Positions 7,031 through 12,593 of a DNA stretch of 12,593 nt are shown piece after piece; position 1 is the stretch's first letter, and each line of letters starts with the position of its first letter. The stretch comes from Planctomycetota bacterium. GTDB taxonomy: Bacteria; Planctomycetota; Phycisphaerae; Phycisphaerales; SM1A02. The translations under genes and the position numbers were made by a program. The stretch lies in NCBI GenBank assembly GCA_014381385.1, contig JACNLR010000129.1, positions 1 through 12,593 of the forward strand, written 5' to 3'. The notes beneath the pieces were generated by a model. The model worked only from the letters and a program-made list of their open reading frames with translations, had not been told where the DNA came from and ran no database searches.

Positions 7031-9196
7031 ATGACACCTCAGGCACGCCGGCGGTTGATACCCGTAATTGTCCTCTTTTTAGTGGGCAGCATTTTGTCCG
7101 TACTTATCTTTGGACCCAAAAGGCCAGAAAAACCAAAGGATCAACCAGTACATGAAACGCCCAAAGAGGTTGTAGAACAAAAACCAAGTGCCACAGTGGA
7201 AAAAGCGGCGATTGACGCTCCCCCTGAAGTTGCAGAAGTTGCAAACGAAAATCTTAAGCCGTTTGAAGTATTGCACCTTGTCACATATTTGGAAACACCA
7301 GATGACGTTGTTCTTGGCTCCTTGTCTGATTATGAAAACTGGAAAATGGAAGTTGCGTTTACCCGAAATGGTGCAAGTATTTCTTCGATACGTTTTTCCG
7401 ATATCTACGAAACGGTTGACGGTAAACTCGCTTGGAATAAGTACCGTCAATACGGTGGCAAGCAACCTTCAATTGATGAATTATATCTCCTTACAAGCAC
7501 ATTCCATTCAAACGGATTTACCGCTCCAGTATTGAGCGCATACCAAGTTGTCATCAACGATCAAAAACTGAACCTTACAACTGCAAATGTTTGGAAACAA
7601 ACAAACGTAACAATGGACAGCGTTTCTTACGAAGCGACCATAGTTGATGAAAACAAGAACACCATCGCAGTTGTCTATCGAACTTGGACGCTAAGCGAGG
7701 GGTATGGACTTCATGTACAGCAAGGAATAAAAAATCTTACTGGGCAGCAGTGTAGCGTGCAGTGGATGCAATACGGCCCACCAAGTTTAACCGTTGATCG
7801 TTCACGATATATGGATCGCCGGCGCTTCCGCTTTGGCTGGGAGCTCAGCGACGAGTTTGACCCCAACCACGCTGCACCAATTCAATCCAATGATTTCCTG
7901 TATGAATTTGCTGACACAACGAAGGATGTTGAAACAACATTGTGGCCAACAGAAGCAACCATCGAGGATGCATCTAAACTCTCTTGGTTCGCCTCAACAA
8001 ACCGCTACTTTTCGCTGGCTGTTATGCCAAACATCGATGATAAGGGCATTGGTAACAGAATCATTACGGATAAAATCAGTTCGATCCGTTGCCGAGTTTG
8101 GGGAGCAAGTCCGACGGAATATGTAACAACTGGTTTATACAGCCCTGCAAAAATAATTGCAAGTGGTGAGTCGTTTGACCTGACCATGGATGTATACGCT
8201 GGCCCTTTGCAACGCTCAGTTCTTGACAACGAACAACCTTATGTCGCACTCAATATGCGCGACATGGTGCTGTATCAAATGTCCTCTATGTGTGCAATTT
8301 GCACCTTTCAGTGGCTTGCTGATTTTCTAGCGGTTGTCCTTACAACGCTTGATCAATACGTCGTGTTTGATTGGGGACTTGCAATTATTTTACTCGTGCT
8401 CATTGTGCGTAGTATTTTGCATCCGATTACGAAAAAGTCGCAAATAAACATGCAACGCTTTGGCAAAGTGATGCAAAAACTCAAACCCGAGATTGATAAA
8501 CTCAAACAAAAATATCCAAACGATCCAAAGCGCGTGCAATCAGAACAAATGGCGTTGATGCAAAAATATGGAGTGAACCCATATCAAATGCTTGGTTGCC
8601 TTCCAATGTTTTTGCAGATGCCAATTTGGATCGCCCTCTATGCACTGCTCTACTTTATGTTTGACATTCGCCAAGAACCGGCTTTCTTTGGCATCTTTCA
8701 ATTGATTGGGGAATGGCCGTTTCTTGCCGACCTCAGTTCTGCAGACCACTTCTTTGGCAAGTTCGATGAACCAAAGCACTTTCTTCTTTGGAACATAACT
8801 GGAATAAATTTGCTTCCTATTTTGATGGGCGTTATCTTCTTTATTCAGCAGAAATACATGTCGCCACAATCAATGGCAACAACTCCTGAGCAAGCGTCAC
8901 AACAAAAGATTATGCGTGTCATGATGGTCGTTCTATTCCCCCTCATGCTGTACTCGGCACCCTCTGGATTAACGCTTTACATTTTGACTTCGAGTACGGT
9001 TGGCATTCTTGAAAGTCGCCGCATTCGCAATCACATTGATGAATTGCCTATCGAGCCAAAGCCCACTGGGCAACCAACTCGAGGTGGTAAAAAATCAAAA
9101 GACAAACAAGGCAGAGCTTGGTCAGACGCAATGGATGCGCGCCGAAAGAAAGTGCAGAATAAAGCGAAAAAGCAAAACTTTAAAAAGCGAGGGTAA
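7031..9196 (+). CDS. yidC: Membrane protein insertase YidC
   Basis: A 721-residue Oxa1/YidC/Alb3 insertase, which inserts and folds inner-membrane proteins alone or with SecYEG. One N-terminal membrane helix (about 9-27) is followed by a low-complexity K/P/E linker and a large periplasmic domain to about residue 410, as in Gram-negative YidC. The 60KD_IMP core follows: WGLAIILLVLIVRSILHPITKKSQ with the groove arginine at residue 460 (E. coli Arg366), the coiled-coil cytoplasmic loop MQKLKPEIDKLKQKYPND, then CLPMFLQMPIWIALY and further helices. It is longer than E. coli YidC (548). The C-terminus is very basic: about 15 Lys/Arg in the last 37 residues. Similar tails in Rhodopirellula and Oceanicaulis YidC bind ribosomes. 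The ATG follows AGGA at a short spacing. mnmE starts 12 bp downstream. Confidence 0.96.
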   Translation: MTPQARRRLIPVIVLFLVGSILSVLIFGPKRPEKPKDQPVHETPKEVVEQKPSATVEKAAIDAPPEVAEVANENLKPFEVLHLVTYLETPDDVVLGSLSDYENWKMEVAFTRNGASISSIRFSDIYETVDGKLAWNKYRQYGGKQPSIDELYLLTSTFHSNGFTAPVLSAYQVVINDQKLNLTTANVWKQTNVTMDSVSYEATIVDENKNTIAVVYRTWTLSEGYGLHVQQGIKNLTGQQCSVQWMQYGPPSLTVDRSRYMDRRRFRFGWELSDEFDPNHAAPIQSNDFLYEFADTTKDVETTLWPTEATIEDASKLSWFASTNRYFSLAVMPNIDDKGIGNRIITDKISSIRCRVWGASPTEYVTTGLYSPAKIIASGESFDLTMDVYAGPLQRSVLDNEQPYVALNMRDMVLYQMSSMCAICTFQWLADFLAVVLTTLDQYVVFDWGLAIILLVLIVRSILHPITKKSQINMQRFGKVMQKLKPEIDKLKQKYPNDPKRVQSEQMALMQKYGVNPYQMLGCLPMFLQMPIWIALYALLYFMFDIRQEPAFFGIFQLIGEWPFLADLSSADHFFGKFDEPKHFLLWNITGINLLPILMGVIFFIQQKYMSPQSMATTPEQASQQKIMRVMMVVLFPLMLYSAPSGLTLYILTSSTVGILESRRIRNHIDELPIEPKPTGQPTRGGKKSKDKQGRAWSDAMDARRKKVQNKAKKQNFKKRG

Positions 9197-9208
9197 GCGC
9201 CACCAGAG

Positions 9209-10489
9209 ATGGATTTTGAATCGACCATCGTTGCGGTAAGTTCGGCAAGCGGAAATTCGTCGCATGCTCTTGTTCGTGCAAGTGGAAAGAACGCATGGAG
9301 TGGCATACAGAAACTAGGAATTCAAATCGAATCGAGGAAACTCGTGCGTGGATACCTTTCTATTGGTACATCTGCGCTCCCCGTTTTCGTGTACTCGTTT
9401 CCATCTGAAAGTTCGTTTACGGGCCAGGATACTGTGGAAATTCAACTTGCAAATAACAGAACTCTTATAGATCTTGTTTTGCAAAAACTTGTCGCTGCTA
9501 CAGATGGTCGTTTTGCTGAGGCTGGGGAGTTTACGGCAAGGGCTTTTCTCAATGGCAACATTTCCTTATCTGCTGCAGAAGGTGTTTGCGCAACAATCTC
9601 TGCTAACAACGATGCAGAACTTTCAGGTGCTTCCCTGCTTCGTGCTGGAGCGCTTGCCATGGCAACTGAACCGGTAGCAACAGTGATTGCAAGGACTCTT
9701 GCTCTTGTTGAGGCTGGCATAGATTTCACTGATGAAGAAGATGTCGTTGCAATTTCAGAAAGCGCGCTGCGCGACGTTATTCTAGATTGCAAGCACAAAC
9801 TTACTTCTGTTTTAAAGAGCAAAATTACAATGGAATCCCTCCGCGCATTACCCAGCGTTGTACTTGCTGGGGCGCCAAATGCAGGAAAATCAACACTCTT
9901 TAATGCGCTCCTTGGGAAAAAAAGGGCAGTAATTTCCGGTGTTTCTGGAACAACACGCGATGCAATTGTTGAACAAACCTATTTCGAAAGTAAAGAAATA
10001 CTTCTTGTTGATATTGCGGGATATGAAACTGCAAACAACGAGCTTTCTGCTTCAATGCAAAAGGCTGCACAGCGTGCGCTGAATACGGCGGATGTTGTGC
10101 TGTGGTGTATTGCGCCAAATTGCAATAGTAAAGTCGAATACGAAAACGCAATTATCGTTCACACCAAAGGAGATTTGGAGGGTGCATGCGCTGATGCAGT
10201 GCAAGCAAATACTGGTATTGGTATTGCTGCGTTAAAAGAGCAAGTTGCATCTACTCTTTCCGATGCACCGATGCCGCGACTTGGTGCACTCGCATTACTT
10301 CCACGACATGAACACAATGTATGCAAAACCATTGAAGCACTAAGCGATGCATTAGAACAAATACATACTCCAGAGTTAACGGCTGCCTCATTGCGGGAAG
10401 CGTTAAATGCAATCGGCGCAATTACGGGGCAAGTAACGCCAGATGAAATAATCGGCGAGGTGTTCTCCACATTTTGTATTGGGAAATAA
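9209..10489 (+). CDS. mnmE: tRNA modification GTPase MnmE (TrmE), divergent G domain
   Basis: With MnmG, MnmE makes the (carboxymethyl)aminomethyl group on U34 of certain tRNAs, using GTP hydrolysis and a folate one-carbon unit. This 426-residue protein is slightly short (E. coli 454). The N-terminal TrmE domain contains GQDTVEIQL and AEAGEFTARAFLNGNISLSAAEG. The helical domain surrounds a G domain with Walker A GAPNAGKST at 221-229, including the K+-ligand Asn224, and GTTRD at 247-251. It ends in the diagnostic FCIGK with Cys423 (E. coli Cys451). Oddities: G3 is DIAGYE instead of DTAG(L/I)R, G4 is TKGD instead of NKxD, and the position of catalytic Glu282 appears to be Ser280 in an ungapped alignment. 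mnmG is not adjacent. The Shine-Dalgarno is weak, and translation may be coupled to yidC. Confidence 0.93.
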   Translation: MDFESTIVAVSSASGNSSHALVRASGKNAWSGIQKLGIQIESRKLVRGYLSIGTSALPVFVYSFPSESSFTGQDTVEIQLANNRTLIDLVLQKLVAATDGRFAEAGEFTARAFLNGNISLSAAEGVCATISANNDAELSGASLLRAGALAMATEPVATVIARTLALVEAGIDFTDEEDVVAISESALRDVILDCKHKLTSVLKSKITMESLRALPSVVLAGAPNAGKSTLFNALLGKKRAVISGVSGTTRDAIVEQTYFESKEILLVDIAGYETANNELSASMQKAAQRALNTADVVLWCIAPNCNSKVEYENAIIVHTKGDLEGACADAVQANTGIGIAALKEQVASTLSDAPMPRLGALALLPRHEHNVCKTIEALSDALEQIHTPELTAASLREALNAIGAITGQVTPDEIIGEVFSTFCIGK

Positions 10490-10500
10490 TTTTCTACGCT

Positions 10501-10902
10501 TTAGTTTGTAATTCGAATACGAATTTGTTTTAGCGTACCGCTGCATTGCGATTGTAATGTTTGCAATAAACCCGAACGGACTAACTGATTCAATTTGTAC
10601 GAAGTAGAAGAATCTGTTACAGAAATTTCTAATACCCCCCTACGTAAAGAAACTGGCGTTGCATTTGTTGCAATATTTTTTGGGATCGTGTTATCCCATG
10701 TCTCTAATATTTGGGTAAGTTGTTTGTTGGCTTTCTTGAGGGATCGACGAAATTCGACAATAGAAGATTCAATGCTTGTGTCTCGAACTTTTCGTTTTCT
10801 CCATTTTCGTAACTGTTCTAATTGCGCATTCAATTTTGCCATCGCGTATATCTTACTCGGTAGAGGGGGAAGTCCAAGATAAAGTTTTTGAGAGTCCCAC
10901 AT
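10501..10902 (-). CDS. DUF721 / DciA-family protein (helicase-loader-like)
   Basis: A 133-residue basic protein. Its C-terminal 75 residues fit the DciA/DUF721 pattern: an amphipathic lead (LTQILETWDNTIP), then SLRRGVLEISVTDSSTSYKLNQLVRSGLLQTLQ and LKQIRIRI, a small KH-like fold. DciA is the ancestral replicative-helicase (DnaB) operator in bacteria without DnaC/DnaI. The N-terminus is rich in Lys/Arg (LEQLRKWRKRKVRD). The start is uncertain: ATG at 10902 gives 133 residues, while ATG at 10842 (residue 21) starts just before the conserved basic segment and would leave a usable promoter gap. The gene converges on mnmE, with 11 bp between stops and no visible terminator, and diverges from the ABC ATPase. 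Position near parB and mnmE fits a replication role. The family call is moderately strong. Confidence 0.75.
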   Translation of the reverse strand: MWDSQKLYLGLPPLPSKIYAMAKLNAQLEQLRKWRKRKVRDTSIESSIVEFRRSLKKANKQLTQILETWDNTIPKNIATNATPVSLRRGVLEISVTDSSTSYKLNQLVRSGLLQTLQSQCSGTLKQIRIRITN

Positions 10903-10915
10903 CGGATGGCGCCTG

Positions 10916-11971
10916 ATGTTATTGTTTCGACTTATGACCGCTATTCACCTCAAAAGATTAACTAAAGCTTTCGGCGAAACTCTAGCGGTCAATGGAATTG
11001 ACCTTGAGATAGAGGCCGGCGACCTCTTTTTTCTCCTTGGTCCCTCGGGCTGCGGCAAGACCACCCTGCTGCGAATGTTGGCTGGTTTTATCGAGCCGAC
11101 CTCTGGCTCGGTCTATTTTGGGGACAAAGAAGTCACACATACACCACCAAATAAACGTAATACGGGAATGGTCTTTCAAAGTTACGCTCTCTGGCCACAC
11201 ATGAGTGTGGAAGAAAATGTAGCGTATGGCTTAAAGGTACGCAAGATACCCCCTGCTGATCGTCAAAAACTGGCACTTAAAGCGCTTGAAGTGGTTCAAA
11301 TGGCACACTTAGCCACTCGCAAGCCAAACGAACTCTCTGGCGGTCAACAACAGCGAGTAGCGCTAGCTCGAGCAATCGTGGTAGAACCAGACGTGCTCCT
11401 TCTTGATGAACCGCTCTCTAATTTGGATGCAAAACTTCGATTAGAAATGCGTTGCGAGATTAAAAGAATATGCTCAACTCTTGGTATAACAACTGTTTAT
11501 GTGACGCATGATCAAAAAGAAGCCCTGTCGATTGCAGATAAAATGGCAATTTTAAAGGATGGTCAAGTGCACCAAATTGGCTCGCCAAGTGAAATTTATA
11601 GAAGCCCAAATTCGAAATTTGTTGCGGAATTTATTGGAGAAACGAATTTTATTCCAGCCAAACGCACTGATGGTGGTATAGAAACGCCACTGGGCAATCT
11701 AACTCTGCTTGGAACTGCTAGCGAAGACACGGTTACTTGTTCGCTTCGACCAGAGGCCATCGCTGTCCATGCATCCCCCGCCACTACAAATGCCTTCTCT
11801 GGAAAATGCGTAGAAACAATTTACTTGGGCGAGGTAGCACAGCACCAAGTCCAAGTTTCAGATGCACTGATACTTCGAGTGACTGAAGTAAACCCAAGCC
11901 ACGAAGGCAAAATTGGGGACACGATGTATCTGTCCGTCGAACCAAAAGACGTAATTCCACTTTCAATATAA
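10916..11971 (+). CDS. ABC transporter ATP-binding protein, PotA/FbpC/MalK type
   Basis: A 351-residue importer-type ATPase with all nucleotide-binding motifs: Walker A GPSGCGKTT (42-50), Q-loop Gln88 in FQSYALWPHMSVEENV, signature LSGGQQQR (140-147), Walker B LLLDEP (161-166), D-loop SNLD (168-171) and switch His198 in VTHDQKEA. From about residue 240 a regulatory TOBE-like domain follows (SLRPEAIAV, then YLGEVAQHQVQV). This pattern is typical of ATPases powering uptake of polyamines, ferric iron or sugars; the substrate cannot be decided. No permease or binding-protein gene is adjacent, so it either serves transporters encoded elsewhere or lost its partners. ATG 10916 has a GGATGG about 7 bases upstream; ATG 10934 (residue 7) lacks a ribosome site but matches the usual family N-terminus better. 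The DciA start lies only 13 bp away. Confidence 0.92.
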   Translation: MLLFRLMTAIHLKRLTKAFGETLAVNGIDLEIEAGDLFFLLGPSGCGKTTLLRMLAGFIEPTSGSVYFGDKEVTHTPPNKRNTGMVFQSYALWPHMSVEENVAYGLKVRKIPPADRQKLALKALEVVQMAHLATRKPNELSGGQQQRVALARAIVVEPDVLLLDEPLSNLDAKLRLEMRCEIKRICSTLGITTVYVTHDQKEALSIADKMAILKDGQVHQIGSPSEIYRSPNSKFVAEFIGETNFIPAKRTDGGIETPLGNLTLLGTASEDTVTCSLRPEAIAVHASPATTNAFSGKCVETIYLGEVAQHQVQVSDALILRVTEVNPSHEGKIGDTMYLSVEPKDVIPLSI

Positions 11972-12044
11972 TTACTTGCTGCATTTTACGCGAAACTGGC
12001 TCTATTTTACGTCTATTTACGCGTTATGTCTACTATAGCCCCGC

Positions 12045-12061
12045 AATTAAAGTCTCAGAGG
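12045..12061 (+). repeat. 17-bp direct repeat, copy 1
   Basis: The sequence AATTAAAGTCTCAGAGG matches copy 2 at 16 of 17 positions, with the last 13 bases identical. The copies are in the same orientation and 87 bp apart start to start. Both are followed by a purine-rich stretch running to a TGC. The function is unknown; a transcription-factor site or a duplicated leader element are possibilities. Confidence 0.6.
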
Positions 12062-12131
12062 GGATATATTGCGAAGATTATATGCGTTTTTGTGCCCTTC
12101 AGGGGCGATAAGTGTTGCGCAAAATACAGTG

Positions 12132-12148
12132 AATAAAAGTCTCAGAGG
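12132..12148 (+). repeat. 17-bp direct repeat, copy 2
   Basis: The sequence AATAAAAGTCTCAGAGG is the second copy of the repeat at 12045, differing at the fourth base. It lies 66 bp upstream of the predicted parB -35 box. Confidence 0.6.
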
Positions 12149-12214
12149 AGAAAATGCTGCCGTGAGCCTGTTATCGGACGTGCTATTTGTGTATATTTTA
12201 CCGGCAGGGGGGGG

Positions 12215-12243
12215 TTGACGTTCTACGTGGAACATGGGATAAA
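12215..12243 (+). promoter_or_regulatory. Predicted parB promoter with parS in its spacer
   Basis: TTGACG (12215-12220, 5/6 to the -35 consensus) is followed after exactly 17 bases by GATAAA (12238-12243, 4/6 to the -10 consensus). The spacer is almost entirely the first parS site, so ParB binding should block RNA polymerase and autoregulate parB. A run of eight G directly precedes the -35 box. The start site would be near 12250, leaving the second parS in the leader. Confidence 0.5.
12219..12234. promoter_or_regulatory. parS: parS site 1 (imperfect)
   Basis: CGTTCTACGTGGAACA matches the perfect site downstream at 14 of 16 positions and keeps the central ACGTGGAAC. ParB-family CTP-dependent clamps load at such 16-bp palindromes; the B. 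subtilis consensus is TGTTNCACGTGAAACA. Its centre is 44 bp from that of site 2, about four helical turns. Confidence 0.8.
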
Positions 12244-12262
12244 GCGTAACAGTGCAATTTCG

Positions 12263-12278
12263 TGTTCCACGTGGAACA
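12263..12278. promoter_or_regulatory. parS: parS site 2 (perfect palindrome)
   Basis: TGTTCCACGTGGAACA is a perfect 16-bp inverted repeat and a close match to the near-universal bacterial parS consensus. It lies 44 bp before the parB ATG, in the presumed leader of the mRNA. Its position next to parB and close to parA makes the identification strong. Confidence 0.92.
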
Positions 12279-12322
12279 TAAAAATATGCCGATCTGTTCG
12301 ATGGTTGAAGGAGTAACCTAGT

Positions 12323-12593
12323 ATGGCAGCGCCAGCAAAAAAGAAAAAACGTCGTCTTGGGAAGGGGCTTGAAAGTTTGCTTTCTAAACCAGTGGATGTA
12401 TCGCCTCCACCTGTTGTTGAAGCAACAGCGCCAACGGTCGAGCAAAATTCAAAGTCGGAAGAGATTGCTGAGGGTAATCTCAAAATTCCGCCAGGGGAGG
12501 GGCTCGTATATCTCTCTGTTGATTCCATTGTTCCCAACCCAATATCTCTAGATAATTCTAAATGTTGTTTTTGATCCTCTCCAACTGGAACAT
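12323..12593 (+). CDS. parB: ParB N-terminus, partial, reading frame interrupted at TTT TGA
   Basis: ParB binds parS, loads as a CTP-dependent DNA clamp and stimulates ParA. The ATG follows a good AAGGAG (12308-12313) at a 9-base spacing. Residues 6-20 (KKKKRRLGKGLESLL) match the chromosomal ParB N-terminal motif that contacts ParA. A variable linker follows, then VYLSVDSIVPNP, the opening of the partition core. The frame then diverges: ISLDNSKCCF and a TGA at 12572-12574, 83 codons in all, where the family has xQPRxxFD. Shifting +1 at TTT TGA gives F-D-P-L-Q-L-E-H to the window end, which fits ParB. Either a one-base insertion in a T5 run (sequencing error or mutation) or +1 frameshifting would explain this. 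The DNA-binding and dimerisation domains lie beyond the window. Confidence 0.82.

Larger units (their letters stand above)
11972..12322. other. 351-bp intergenic region upstream of parB (repeats, promoter, parS sites)
   Basis: No gene is apparent on either strand. From left to right it holds three TTTACG-containing motifs (11983-12021), two copies of a 17-bp direct repeat (12045-12061 and 12132-12148), a short GCCC/GGGC inverted repeat (12094-12106), a TATATT box (12192-12197), a run of eight G (12207-12214), a predicted promoter and two parS sites. Neighbouring yidC, mnmE, dciA and parB suggest an origin-proximal location, but I found no cluster of TTATNCACA DnaA boxes, so an origin is not supported. 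Confidence 0.6.

Noticed and set aside
12094..12106. GCCC/GGGC inverted repeat as a terminator
   Set aside because: The stem is only 4 bp and the T-rich run lies before it rather than after it, so it is not an intrinsic terminator on either strand.
11972..12322. Chromosomal replication origin (oriC)
   Set aside because: The neighbourhood is suggestive, but no cluster of TTATNCACA-like DnaA boxes or clear AT-rich unwinding element was seen.
12223..12537. 104-codon minus-strand open frame over the parB start
   Set aside because: It is antisense to parB and parS, is low in recognisable features, and derives from the parB coding pattern.

Overview
The window is about 12.6 kb of gene-dense bacterial chromosome with moderate GC. 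It holds mostly housekeeping genes: cell wall, envelope, chromosome partition, recombination, central metabolism and tRNA modification. I infer a member of the Planctomycetota, possibly Phycisphaerae-like. The grounds are the style of the metallophosphoesterase, a long YidC with a strongly basic tail, the MurJ N-terminus and the DciA-type protein. No rRNA or tRNA is present to confirm this. Frequent TTG and GTG starts and 1-4 base gene junctions point to compact operons.

Left part (1-6046, minus strand), in transcription order: lpd (dihydrolipoyl dehydrogenase), an M16 zinc protease, recO, a decayed fragment of a COG1373/DUF4143-type ATPase, parA, a VanZ-like membrane protein, and murJ (lipid II flippase, cut by the left window edge). 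Most junctions overlap or nearly touch, so this looks like one transcription unit. The exception is the gap of about 270 bp between recO and parA. It holds the ATPase remnant and a perfect 17-bp palindrome just upstream of the parA GTG start.

Middle (6047-10489, plus strand): a 198-bp divergent intergenic region, then a calcineurin-like metallophosphoesterase, yidC and mnmE. The yidC-mnmE pair belongs to the gene neighbourhood often found around bacterial replication origins.

Right part (10501-12593): a DciA/DUF721 protein (minus strand, convergent with mnmE), an orphan ABC transporter ATPase with a TOBE-like C-terminus (plus strand), and a 351-bp intergenic region leading into parB, which the window end cuts. 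That intergenic region is the most information-rich non-coding stretch. It has two parS sites 44 bp apart (one a perfect TGTTCCACGTGGAACA palindrome, one 14/16), one of them inside a predicted promoter for parB. It also has a 17-bp direct repeat (16/17 identical) and three helically spaced TTTACG motifs. The parB frame is interrupted at TTT TGA, and the +1 frame resumes at once with ParB-like residues (F-D-P-L-Q-L-E-H).

Functionally, parA, parB, parS and dciA form a chromosome replication/segregation group. murJ, the VanZ-like protein and yidC act in the envelope. I see no CRISPR array, insertion sequence or convincing DnaA-box cluster.
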